A stretch of DNA of 61,693 nt from Okeania sp. KiyG1 (lineage in GTDB: Bacteria; Cyanobacteriota; Cyanobacteriia; Cyanobacteriales; Microcoleaceae), in the NCBI RefSeq assembly GCF_014132355.1, contig NZ_BLZO01000152.1:1-61693 (forward strand), read 5' to 3'. The translations under genes and the position numbers were made by a program. Positions 9,147-19,106 of the stretch are shown piece after piece (position 1 is the first letter of the stretch; every line of letters begins with the position of its first letter). A model generated the notes under the pieces. That model was not told the DNA's origin, did not search any database, and was given only the letters and a program-made list of their open reading frames with translations.

Positions 9147-9571
9147 TTAATCAATATTGAAACTGTTGAATAATTGGACTCCTATTTGTTCGGTCTCAGA
9201 CAGCGGGATATCGTTGTCTGAGGTAACATTTTGAGGTTCAATTGTAGGTGCAGGAGAGAGAGAATACGAATTAAATTGATTAGTTTGACGGGGTATCAAT
9301 CCAACTGTCTCTGTGAGGTAATTGATATGGCCTTGTGATATATTGATACAGATTGTGTGGCTAGACGTGTAGCTTCTTCTATGGAGCCATATTTGTATAA
9401 ACCAAGAGGGGTATGTATTAACTGGAAAGCTTCTATAATTGCGCTGTTTATATCACCTACATACGAACTATCTGAACATAATATATAGGCATAATATAGG
9501 GGATCTTTTTTATCAGCGTAGATTGCTCGATTGAGTCTGAGTCTACCTACGGGATCTTGGGTATGAGTCAT
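9147..9571 (-). pseudogene. ParR-like small protein gene, frameshifted near its middle
   Basis: An intact 91-codon frame starts at ATG 9571 and stops at 9296. From about 9345 a different frame stays open to TAA at 9147 with protein-like content (SQGHINYLTETVGLIPRQTN... to FNSFNID), and that TAA overlaps the ribosome site of the ParA-like gene. Removing one TA from the ATATAT at about 9343 joins the frames into about 140 aa. The N-terminus (GRLRLNRAIY, then DINSAIIEAFQ) resembles a ribbon-helix-helix adaptor such as ParR. It lies 31 nt after the ParM-like gene, where ParR is expected. The ParR assignment is inference; the frameshift may be real or a sequencing indel. Confidence 0.5.
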
Positions 9572-9602
9572 AATGAGTGAGTATGTAAAATGTTAAAATT
9601 TT

Positions 9603-10769
9603 CTAGACTGGAGTTGGTATAGACTTTTGATTTTGAGAATCGTGGAGGCTTTTTAGTTGGTAGGAGTGGGCAGCATAGGCATCTACTAATCGAAATGCTA
9701 GGATATCTCTGCATTCTTCATGTAGATCTAAATTTTTGAATTGAGGAGAAGCTTCGATCAGGTCTTGCCAATCAGTCCCCCAGTAGGTTGAAATGGTAGA
9801 AAAGTGTTCCTGCAATCTATGATACAGGTATTTTCCTGCTCCCCCTGCAACGACCACTTCACTTAAGGATTTTGGAACTTGTTTTTGCAGCCATTGACTG
9901 ATTAACGCCCAATAGTATTGCTGCGCTGTGCGAATGGCAACAATAATTTCATCTTTTTCTCTCTGCTGATTTTGGGGTATTTGTGACATACATAGCTGGT
10001 TTAGGATGGGATTATCGGGATTTACGGGATCTCCTAATTGGTAAACTATTTTATTTAATAGTTTTCGGTCAAGACCGGAAGTTAGTTCGATAATCCGGTC
10101 TATGAGGCGAAAAAAACCTAAATTGGTGGTATCAGCTTCAATCATCATTCCTCTCTGGTATGTGAGGATACTGGTATTACGGTGTCCGAATACTAGCGTG
10201 GTAATGAATCTGCTGCTTTGAATAAGTATTCCTGTATACCTATTCAGGGTAATACCTGCTCCTTCAGGTATGCACATACAATTTAAACCCCGCAAGTTTA
10301 TAGGCTTACCTGTAAACAAAAATGATTTGGCTTCTTTCTTGATTTGCTCCTTCAGCTTAGATTGATCGTTCCACTCTGACCATGGCAATAAGATGGTCAG
10401 GTTAATTGCTAGCCTGAATTTGGTTTGTTCGGCAATAACCCCCAAGACGGCAAGAATTTTGTACAAAGCTGATTCGTATTTGAGAGCTTTTAGGTTGGCC
10501 TCGGCTAGCAGGGCAGAAGCCAAGAACCCAATAGCAAAACTACTTTGCTTATTGTCTTTAAGATTTACCCACGCATCATCCTTGCTGGCACTGTTTAGGT
10601 TGATACGTTTTGATCGGTATGTGTCTAAGTGCCCATGTTCGCACTCTATGATCTCGGGTTCCATGGTGAGAAAGTTAATGTCTGGTGAATTATCCAAACT
10701 CCAGACAACTTTGGTGAGACTACTACCAAGATCGATACAGATGGTGATTGTTTGTGTCTCCTTAGCCAC
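9603..10769 (-). CDS. parM: actin-like plasmid-segregation ATPase (ParM/StbA type)
   Basis: The 388-aa protein begins with the actin-fold phosphate-1 loop (ITICIDLGSSLTKVVW). The adenosine motif EVVVAGGAGKYLYHRL lies near residue 310 and a phosphate-2-like segment near 190. Length is typical for ParM/Alp filament-forming ATPases, which push sister plasmids apart while bound to a ParR-centromere complex. The start is GTG at 10769, supported by GGAGG at 10776-10780. The small ParR-like gene follows directly and a phased iteron array lies 200 bp upstream, which together resemble a type II partition locus. The gene symbol is by role, not by close identity. Confidence 0.78.
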   Translation of the reverse strand: MAKETQTITICIDLGSSLTKVVWSLDNSPDINFLTMEPEIIECEHGHLDTYRSKRINLNSASKDDAWVNLKDNKQSSFAIGFLASALLAEANLKALKYESALYKILAVLGVIAEQTKFRLAINLTILLPWSEWNDQSKLKEQIKKEAKSFLFTGKPINLRGLNCMCIPEGAGITLNRYTGILIQSSRFITTLVFGHRNTSILTYQRGMMIEADTTNLGFFRLIDRIIELTSGLDRKLLNKIVYQLGDPVNPDNPILNQLCMSQIPQNQQREKDEIIVAIRTAQQYYWALISQWLQKQVPKSLSEVVVAGGAGKYLYHRLQEHFSTISTYWGTDWQDLIEASPQFKNLDLHEECRDILAFRLVDAYAAHSYQLKSLHDSQNQKSIPTPV

Positions 10770-10886
10770 TGTGTACCTCCGCCAATAACTTTGTTGATTT
10801 AGTCTCCTTGATACCTCAAAAAAAAATGAATTGGATAGTGTTTATGTTTTTTAATATTGCTAAGTTGAATAACGCAATTGTCAGAG

Positions 10887-10914
10887 TTTTTCCGATAGCA
10901 TTTGCTATCGGAAA
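10887..10914. promoter_or_regulatory. 11-bp-stem inverted repeat between parM and mobC operons
   Basis: Arms TTTCCGATAGC and GCTATCGGAAA surround a 4-nt loop (ATTT). A T run precedes the stem and an A-rich run follows it, so it could work as a bidirectional terminator. It lies between divergent operons, where an origin of transfer, replication site or operator would also be expected. Which of these it is cannot be decided from sequence. Confidence 0.5.
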
Positions 10915-10984
10915 GAAAAACTAACTATTACATAAAGTTAAGAAGTATATGAAAATTAACAAAAAAATAGAGTGTATTAATTTG

Positions 10985-11131
10985 TATGAAAATATCGCGT
11001 GTGTTTATGAAAATATCGTGTGTGTGTATGAAAAAGTAAGCTAAAAAATAAGCTCGGAAGAAAAAAAAGAAATAATGTGCATAAGTTTGTATAAAAATAT
11101 CGCGTGTGTGTATAAAAATATCGCTTGTGTG
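10985..11131. repeat. iteron array with 21-bp phasing (candidate centromere/origin)
   Basis: Four clear copies of TATRAAAATATCGYKTGTG start at 10985, 11006, 11090 and 11111, with a degenerate copy at 11027. All starts differ by multiples of exactly 21 bp, which is two helical turns. The region is otherwise A-rich. Iterons of about 20 bp upstream of parM are the usual form of parC centromeres and of Rep-bound plasmid origins. No Rep gene is visible, so a partition centromere is favoured. Confidence 0.65.
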
Positions 11132-11301
11132 TAAAAGGTAAGACCATATCCTAGTTCGTCTAATACTTTTGCCATTGCTTGCAAGTTTTTTTGAGACCTG
11201 TTCTAGGGGTTGCAATTTCTAAAATCAGCGACTAAGTTAAAAACAAGCTCAAGGATTGTGTGAGGTATCTCCTGAATCATGGATGAAATTTAATCTAACT
11301 A

Positions 11302-11598
11302 ATGAAAAGAGATTGTCATTTGAGAGTTCGGTTAACGTTCTCCGAGTACAATGTCCTAAAAGCATTGGCAGAAAGGAGTGAAAAGAGTCTTAGCTCGGTA
11401 GTTCGAGAAAAGTTGTTCACTCCTAATTGCCTCACAGATTTCATTGAGCAAAGGTTGAAATTTAGGAAACAGCAAGTAGAATTGCAAACTCTACTTCATC
11501 TGGTACGAGATTTAATCTCTACTGAAGAGTTTTCCCCCCAAACTCTTAAGGTTGTTCAAGATATTCAATGCTTGTTGGATGAGCATCATGATTGGTAA
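11302..11598 (+). CDS. MobC-like relaxosome accessory protein
   Basis: The 98-aa protein starts with MKRDCHLRVRLTFSEYNVLKALAERSEKSLSSVVREKL, a ribbon-helix-helix-like DNA-binding N-terminus of the MobC/relaxosome-accessory kind. A helical C-terminus follows. It overlaps the relaxase start by 11 nt. Such proteins melt or mark oriT for the relaxase. The gene is the first of the rightward mobilisation operon and starts about 170 bp after the iteron array, so oriT may lie in that spacer. Confidence 0.65.
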   Translation: MKRDCHLRVRLTFSEYNVLKALAERSEKSLSSVVREKLFTPNCLTDFIEQRLKFRKQQVELQTLLHLVRDLISTEEFSPQTLKVVQDIQCLLDEHHDW

Positions 11599-13618
11599 AG
11601 TCACACGAAACACTAAATTTCATAGTGTCGCCAGCTATATATTTGGCAAGCCGGGAGCCGAAGTACTTCTTGAGAATGTGTTTGAAGGCAAGACGGTAGC
11701 AGAAAAAGCTGCGGCGATGCAATGGGTGGCGAGTCGTAATAACAGAGTTAAGCGTCCAGCATATCACTTGTCTTTGTCTCCCTCAGCCGGAGATAATTTG
11801 AGCCGGGGTGAATGGGCAGCAATTTGTAGCCAAGTTATTGACGATCTAAATCTTGATAAGAACCAGGTGCTGGTAGGTTTGCATAACGATGTAAATTATC
11901 CAGGCTCGGAAAAAACGCGCACTCATGCTCATCTATTGATTAATTTGGTGGATGATAATGGCAAGTGTGCTAATACTAGCTGGGATTATTATAAGATTCC
12001 CAAAATCTTGCGGACTGTGGAGCGCAAGTATGGTTTGCAAGCTGTTCCAGATATTGGAGAACTTGAAGAGCAGTCAAATACTATCAAGCCAACTAAGCGC
12101 AGTATCCGGCAAAAGCTTCAGAATATTATTGATGAAAGCCTAGAACCGGGAAGTTCCTTTGAAGATTTGACTGCTGCGATGGAATCTTTAGGAGTAGAGG
12201 TACATCCTACATCACAGGGGTGGTGGATGCGATATGAAGGTATCCCTTTTGCCGGATATCAACTAGGTCGTAAATACACAAAACCCTCTATATTGAAGCG
12301 TTTGGAGGTTAAACAGGTGGATGAATCTGAAGATCGGGAGCCAAGGAGTGAGTCAGTAAGTACACCTATTTCGTCAATGAAGGATGTATTTACTGTCGAT
12401 GAACCCTCTTTGGGCAAAGATTATTCACCTGAATTGAACTCCGAACAGGATGAAACGTCTCAAAATGAGGAACAGTTTAGTTTAGAAAATATAGATGTAG
12501 AGGTAGCTCCTGGAAATTTAATCCAGATGATGAAGCAACAGGCAAATCATCTTGAGCAAAGTGACTATATAGATGGCAGGTTCTATGCGGGAATGTTTCT
12601 TGATGTGACGGCGCACCTGGCAGAAGTTGTTGAAATTGGCAGAGAAGTTTGGGGCTCGGAGCAGGAGCAAGAGCAAGAGACAGAAACGCAATTGGAGGAG
12701 AATTCTCGGCCTTCAGTAGAAAGATCTCAATCTGAGAGTGATGATGATTGGCTCCATGACGAGGAAGCCTTACGTCATTTTGATGAACGGTTAGCTCAAG
12801 TAAAAGTTGACACTGAAACCCCAAGCTCCGATGTCCCAACCAACTTTCAGGAAAGTCCTCAAGCTGTAGCAGAGTCATTAAGACAGTTTGTTCGTGTACG
12901 GGCCACTGCACATGACTTGAATCAGGATGAGCCTATTGAAACTAACTTAGGTGTCCTCCACTTCAACTCTGACGAGAATACTATTAGTATTACTCAAAAC
13001 GTTACTGTAGCAAGTTGGGATGAAAATTTACAGGACTGGCAGGCCGATAGCGAGTTATCTGAGGCACATAAAGCCAATGTGGCACGATTGCTTGATAATC
13101 AGGCAGTTGATGCTGAAGGATATCAATTTTCTTCAGACGAAAAAGAACGAACCATCACTTATAAACAGGTGCGGTTTCGGGCTGAACAAACCGATGAAGG
13201 TTGGCAGATTTCCGATAATTCTCTATCGTCGGAAGAACAAAATCGCATTCTTCAGTTACCTCAAACAGAGTCAGAGTATACCCGAAATGTTGATAGTAAG
13301 GATTTAATTGATTACTTCCAACGCCATGCCCCAGAACAGTTTAGGACGGATATTGGCTCTATCCATTGGACGGATACTAATGGAGAGTTTGAACGTGTCT
13401 TTGAAATTTCAAAGCAGTCAGACCTATCGTATCAATTAGAAGGATTTGATTTAAAGCAAACCGATGAATGGGGGAACCCCCGTAAGATTTTTAGTGCCTC
13501 CATTGAAGCTGACAATTTCGTGCGATGCGATACTTGTGAAATTCCTTCTTCAGATGTGGATGATTTGCTGACACAGGAGTCTCAACATCGGGAAAAAAGG
13601 CCAGAAATGGAGCGTTAA
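11588..13618 (+). CDS. conjugative relaxase (MobP/VirD2-like nicking domain) with long C-terminal region
   Basis: ATG at 11588 gives 676 aa. The N-terminal nicking domain shows PAYHLSLSPSAGDNLS (motif II-like) and the metal-binding histidine motif HAHLLINLV (motif III, H-x-H-x-x-x-N), close to residue 112. A candidate catalytic Tyr is in SVASYIFGKPG. Relaxases cut one oriT strand, stay bound to its 5' end and are exported through the coupling protein. The 400-residue acidic tail has two related beta-rich modules (about 455-560 and 575-650), perhaps for export or protein contacts. An alternative start at 11552 is disfavoured because this ATG overlaps mobC in the usual coupled way. Confidence 0.82.
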   Translation: MIGKVTRNTKFHSVASYIFGKPGAEVLLENVFEGKTVAEKAAAMQWVASRNNRVKRPAYHLSLSPSAGDNLSRGEWAAICSQVIDDLNLDKNQVLVGLHNDVNYPGSEKTRTHAHLLINLVDDNGKCANTSWDYYKIPKILRTVERKYGLQAVPDIGELEEQSNTIKPTKRSIRQKLQNIIDESLEPGSSFEDLTAAMESLGVEVHPTSQGWWMRYEGIPFAGYQLGRKYTKPSILKRLEVKQVDESEDREPRSESVSTPISSMKDVFTVDEPSLGKDYSPELNSEQDETSQNEEQFSLENIDVEVAPGNLIQMMKQQANHLEQSDYIDGRFYAGMFLDVTAHLAEVVEIGREVWGSEQEQEQETETQLEENSRPSVERSQSESDDDWLHDEEALRHFDERLAQVKVDTETPSSDVPTNFQESPQAVAESLRQFVRVRATAHDLNQDEPIETNLGVLHFNSDENTISITQNVTVASWDENLQDWQADSELSEAHKANVARLLDNQAVDAEGYQFSSDEKERTITYKQVRFRAEQTDEGWQISDNSLSSEEQNRILQLPQTESEYTRNVDSKDLIDYFQRHAPEQFRTDIGSIHWTDTNGEFERVFEISKQSDLSYQLEGFDLKQTDEWGNPRKIFSASIEADNFVRCDTCEIPSSDVDDLLTQESQHREKRPEMER

Positions 13619-13769
13619 TTGTATGTATGCGGAATAAGAGGTTTGTGAGACCTAAATAATTTGATAGCTATAGCCCGTGCGCATCTAGAATGCGGAGATT
13701 ACTTGATATATCCCGCAGAAAAACTCAGCGTGTGTGTCTCAATTTGAAAAAGAAAAATGGAGTAAGTTT

Positions 13770-14381
13770 ATGCAACTACGTTATGAAGGGCAAAACAGCG
13801 GTGACTATCCTATAAGCTACCGTCGTCGTCCAGAAACTTTGGAATCAAAACTAAGTAAAGCATTAGGAATGCCTATTGAGAAAGGAGACTTATGGTTGCT
13901 TGCGTTTGTTATTGCCGGACTTACCTTTATCGGTATTCAGAATCCAGCAATGATGACTGTGTATTTAATTGTGTGCTTAATTGCACATAGCGTAAAAATG
14001 ATGATTGATTATTTCCCGCCACTAGGTAAGTTAATCGGTGTAAGATTTAAGGCCCATCATGTAGCAGCACTTGTCTTGATTTGTTGTATGATATTTTCCA
14101 GCATAGGGATGCCCGCTCATGCCCTATTATTCGATGCTATTGAGGCAAAGGTGAATGAGATTCTCACAGGCTCGGGTTCGACTGTCGATCCTGCAACAGT
14201 TACCCTGATTTTTACTGTGTTGCGGGTGATCGTGATTTTGGGGATATTGGTAGGGGGTATATTTTTGGTATCACAAGCTATGCAGGGTGGGGACTGGAAA
14301 CCAATTGGCAACATGATGGCTATAGGTGTAGGCTTCGTGTTGGCGATTGAGGTAATGACACAGCTCATACTGGGTGCGTAG
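13770..14381 (+). CDS. VirB2/TrbC-like pilin precursor with long N-terminal region
   Basis: The last 90 residues have the TrbC/VirB2 pilin layout: a signal-like helix ending in AHA (GMPAHA), then a linker and two hydrophobic helices around a short polar turn (MQGGDWKP). The N-terminal 110 residues add two further membrane helices, an odd extension for this family. The ATG at 13770 has GGAG at 13759-13762 and is preferred to the GTG at 13734, which has no ribosome site. It lies downstream of the relaxase and upstream of a VirB3-like gene, the usual order of mating-pair genes. Confidence 0.62.
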   Translation: MQLRYEGQNSGDYPISYRRRPETLESKLSKALGMPIEKGDLWLLAFVIAGLTFIGIQNPAMMTVYLIVCLIAHSVKMMIDYFPPLGKLIGVRFKAHHVAALVLICCMIFSSIGMPAHALLFDAIEAKVNEILTGSGSTVDPATVTLIFTVLRVIVILGILVGGIFLVSQAMQGGDWKPIGNMMAIGVGFVLAIEVMTQLILGA

Positions 14382-14470
14382 CCTTATAATTCAAAACTTT
14401 TCTTGTCTGACAGAGAAAGCAAGAAATTTCTTACTTTCTCTTGAAAAAAATAGCTATGGAGTTTCTGAAT

Positions 14471-14690
14471 ATGGAGAATCAGTCAGATTTTGTCAAAGTC
14501 TCTAAAATTTACCAACAAGAGGCATCCATAGGTCCAGTCCCCGCAGATCAATTAGTTCCATGGGGGCTCTTGATTGGCTTGAGCTTCTTCGTCTGTGAAA
14601 TATTGCTATCTCTGGGATTGGCTGTATGGGGAGCAAGTTCGGTCTGGCTGATTGCCTCCTGGTGGTTCCTGACTGGCAAGAAGAGCTATA

Positions 14691-14710
<20 letters not shown>
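14471..14710 (+). pseudogene. VirB3/TrbD-like inner-membrane protein gene, 3' end cut by a group II intron
   Basis: About 73 native residues (to GKKSY, position 14690) are followed by intron-encoded residues and a stop inside the intron (14708-14710). Two adjacent hydrophobic helices (VPWGLLIGLSFFVCEILLSLG and AVWGASSVWLIASWWFL) after a short polar N-terminus match VirB3/TrbD. The ATG at 14471 has GGAG at 14458-14461; ATG 14456 and TTG 14441 lack one. Since VirB3-like proteins are about 90-110 aa, a C-terminal piece is probably missing unless splicing restores it. Sequence after the intron is low complexity, so the 3' exon seems lost. Confidence 0.55.
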
Positions 14711-16891
<2,181 letters not shown>

Positions 16892-16935
16892 AAGGAAGAG
16901 GGAAGAAGGAAGAGGGAAGAAGGAAGAAGTATTGA
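16892..16935. repeat. GAAGGAAGAGG purine-rich repeat abutting the intron
   Basis: This short run of AAGGAAGAGGGAAGAAGG-type units starts directly at the 3' end of the intron. The same dispersed purine repeat recurs at 24955, 32395, 36720, 36850, 38030, 41430 and 57830. It sits where the 3' exon of the VirB3-like gene should be, suggesting a rearrangement after intron insertion. Confidence 0.6.
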
Positions 16936-16961
16936 AAAAAAGGTAAAAATACATAGATATT

Positions 16962-17052
16962 AGGACTTACGCAGTACAAGGTATTTTCGTCATTGCGACC
17001 GACAGGAAAGTAATCTCAAATCCGAATTTTTCTTACCTCATGCGTAAGTCCT
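16962..17052. repeat. MITE with AGGACTTACGCA ends (copy 1)
   Basis: This 91-bp element has perfect 12-bp terminal inverted repeats, AGGACTTACGCA and TGCGTAAGTCCT. The interior is non-coding. The same ends bound the neighbour at 17072-17160, and a single end appears at 47207-47218. These ends are common on small non-autonomous elements of cyanobacteria. Confidence 0.8.
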
Positions 17053-17071
17053 GATAATAAATAATATACAT

Positions 17072-17160
17072 AGGACTTGCGCAGATACGCCATATATAGC
17101 GGTCAAAACTATTGTCCAATAGTACTTGTACTCTATAAATAGTGCCTTTGCGTAAGTCCT
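17072..17160. repeat. MITE with AGGACTTGCGCA ends (copy 2)
   Basis: This 89-bp element lies 19 bp after copy 1, with 12-bp inverted repeats (one mismatch) and a different interior. The pair fills the space between the group II intron and the HNH-helicase gene. Confidence 0.78.
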
Positions 17161-17282
17161 GATACAGTCAGTGAGGTAAATTTGTGGCGGGTAAGATTCC
17201 TGCACTACGATAGTGAGATGGAGATTTCAGTTGATTCTTAAGTTGAAATAATTAAGATTATTTGATTAGTGATTAGACTATT

Positions 17283-17380
17283 ATGAGAAGAAACTTTAAT
17301 AAATCAGAACGCCAGACTTTATATGATGCTTACTTTGGTCTTTGTGCTATTTGTGGTTGTAAATTAAGAGAAGGCTTTCA
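17283..17380 (+). pseudogene. 5' part of an HNH-helicase gene interrupted by an insertion sequence
   Basis: ATG at 17283 encodes MRRNFNKSERQTLYDAYFGL CAICGC and the following residues up to ...GFH, where the IS begins at 17381. CAICGC is the first zinc-binding pair of an HNH nuclease. The rest of the motif resumes at 19107 after the IS. Joining 17283-17380 to 19112-21110 gives one uninterrupted 698-codon frame. As it stands, this fragment runs into IS sequence and cannot make the full protein. Confidence 0.85.
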
Positions 17381-17381
17381 C

Positions 17382-18506
17382 TCACATCTTGCACCTGACA
17401 AGACAAAGTTCCAAACCGTGTTTATAAAACCAAGGATTTAGTAACTTTAATTTTTTGATAAGGGAAAGGAGTAAAATCTGAGGTAAGAGCAAAACTAAGG
17501 CTTTTTCGGCTGAATCATACCAATCTAAATCATCAAAATAACCATTATGTAAATAAATCCAATAAGCTAATAAATAAGAGACGAGAGAAAGAATTAACCA
17601 ACGATAAACCCCTAATAAAGTTTTTTGTCCAAAACGATGGAGACTAAATTGATGTTTGGCCGTTTTAAAGAAACCTTCAATCTGCCATCTACGTTTTCCC
17701 CAACGGACGATAGTTTTTCCCTTCATAGGTTTAGTTGAAATAACAAATCGCTTAACTCTTTTTCCATCTCGTTTTAGCCAAACCCATGATAAGAAGACAG
17801 GAAAATTTAAGCCGTTTAGATAAACTTGTTGTCCACGAGTTTTTAGTTCAGACACTTTACGTCCATCAGTTAATTTTCTGGTATTAGGGATGCCAAGAAT
17901 TCCATGATGATTAAAAGAACTGTCACGGAGTTTTTCAATGAATTTAATTGTCCCAAAGGCTGTATCTCCTAAAACATAAATTGGGAAAGATTTTGTCAAA
18001 ATAGAAGGCAATGTATTCAGTAATTTTAAAGCCAGTTGAGAAGGTGATGAGGTTCCTTTGCCTCTATATACACGAAAACTCCAAGGAAATCGCCAATTAC
18101 CTATAACTAAGTAAAGAACAACGATGTGTAAACCTTTTTTATGATTATAAACTCTAACTAATTCTTTTAGATGAACAAACTTCCCTACTTTTTCAAGAGT
18201 TGTTAAATCTAGAATAACTTGTAAAATGAGTTTTCGTCCTTTTATTCTTTCAGATAAAACTAAGTTGAGAATGAAAGAACGAACAGTGCGTATCAGAGAA
18301 CGAGTTGACCAATTATAATGATTTAAGAAGCGACTAATAGCACTTTCTGATTTGGTTTGACAATGATGAGGAACAGCATTTCCTTGACTATGTAGAAACA
18401 AGCCTAAAACAGATTCTAGAGTTTCTTTTTGATAAATTGTGGGCATTAATTCTTTTAAAGAGCAGAGTAATTCGTCAACTTGGGATAAAATGGGGTGAGG
18501 CAACAT
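17382..18506 (-). CDS. IS4-clan DDE transposase
   Basis: ATG at 18506 (MLPHPILSQVDELL) gives 374 aa; a longer in-frame start exists but begins inside the palindrome region. Catalytic residues are apparent as LDLTTLEK (first Asp), LGDTAFG (second Asp) and RRWQIEGFFKTAKHQF (Glu in a YREK-like motif), with a C-terminal hydrophobic stretch. It cuts and joins the IS ends. The TGA stop lies within the left inverted repeat. The frame is intact, so the element may still be active. Confidence 0.88.
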   Translation of the reverse strand: MLPHPILSQVDELLCSLKELMPTIYQKETLESVLGLFLHSQGNAVPHHCQTKSESAISRFLNHYNWSTRSLIRTVRSFILNLVLSERIKGRKLILQVILDLTTLEKVGKFVHLKELVRVYNHKKGLHIVVLYLVIGNWRFPWSFRVYRGKGTSSPSQLALKLLNTLPSILTKSFPIYVLGDTAFGTIKFIEKLRDSSFNHHGILGIPNTRKLTDGRKVSELKTRGQQVYLNGLNFPVFLSWVWLKRDGKRVKRFVISTKPMKGKTIVRWGKRRWQIEGFFKTAKHQFSLHRFGQKTLLGVYRWLILSLVSYLLAYWIYLHNGYFDDLDWYDSAEKALVLLLPQILLLSLIKKLKLLNPWFYKHGLELCLVRCKM

Positions 18507-18533
18507 AGTTCTCTGTTTAAAATAGAGAACTAT
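18505..18533. promoter_or_regulatory. 10-bp perfect palindrome at the divergent start region of the IS genes
   Basis: ATAGTTCTCT (18505-18514) and AGAGAACTAT (18524-18533) are separated by 9 bp. They overlap the transposase start codon and lie 33 bp before the passenger gene. ATAGTTCTCT occurs again at 19006-19015, near the right end of the IS. This fits an operator or transposase-binding site controlling both genes; that function is inferred. Confidence 0.55.
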
Positions 18534-18566
18534 AATAACATATTCCATAATCAAAAAGCTCAAAAA

Positions 18567-18968
18567 ATGGCTAAAATCAACAGTAATCTAGAAATAGCAG
18601 AGCGAGCAGACCGTATTAGAGAAGCTATAGCTGCTTTAAAACGTGAAAAATCAGAAATTGAAGCTTCAGGATGGGTTGCTCCTGCTGATTGTTATGTAGC
18701 ACGGTATCAAGCCAAAGGGCAAAAATATCATTATTGGTATTATCAACTCAAAGGGTCTAGATCTGTTTTCCCAAAAAGTAATAAAAAAGGGGAATTTTCG
18801 CGTTTTAAACATTTAGGAAAAGCAGGAAGTCAAGCACATATAGATGGAGTGAATGCTGTGATTAGAAGAGGTAAAATTGAGCAATTAACTTCAGCTATCG
18901 AAGCACTTTATGAAAGTTGGTTAGATTTATATCCCGATGAAGAAAAAGCAGGTCATCGGGTAGAGTAA
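18567..18968 (+). CDS. IS passenger protein, 133 aa, unknown function
   Basis: ATG at 18567 (MAKINSNLEIAERADRIREA) starts a protein with a coiled-coil-like N-terminus, a central Tyr/Lys-rich segment (YVARYQAKGQKYHYWYYQLKGS), a HLGKAGSQAH motif and a helical C-terminus. The middle looks like a beta-sheet nucleic-acid-binding domain similar to those in transposon-associated small proteins. It lies wholly inside the IS, divergent from the transposase. IS4-like elements of this size rarely carry a second gene, so it may regulate or aid transposition. I do not recognise a named family with confidence. Confidence 0.6.
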   Translation: MAKINSNLEIAERADRIREAIAALKREKSEIEASGWVAPADCYVARYQAKGQKYHYWYYQLKGSRSVFPKSNKKGEFSRFKHLGKAGSQAHIDGVNAVIRRGKIEQLTSAIEALYESWLDLYPDEEKAGHRVE

Positions 18969-19106
18969 GATTAATTTACCCTCTGGTTTTTATTACTTCT
19001 TCATTATAGTTCTCTATTGAGAAGAGATAACTAACTCCCACCTCCGATCAGATAAGTATTTCAGTTATTGTTCTTCATATCAACTTTTGTTGGTGCAAGA
19101 TGTGAG

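Larger units (their letters stand above)
17381..19106. mobile_element. 1726-bp insertion sequence with exact ends and 5-bp target duplication
   Basis: Perfect 15-bp terminal inverted repeats CTCACATCTTGCACC (17381-17395) and GGTGCAAGATGTGAG (19092-19106) are flanked by TTTCA at 17376-17380 and 19107-19111. It carries an IS4-clan DDE transposase on the minus strand and a 133-aa passenger gene on the plus strand. The intact ends and exact duplication indicate recent insertion. The family is not named, since TSD length alone does not decide it. Confidence 0.93.

Noticed and set aside
10928-11215. 95-codon minus-strand ORF (repeats of DIFIHTRDIFIQT)
   Set aside because: It is only the translation of the AT-rich iteron array; composition and repeat origin speak against a protein.
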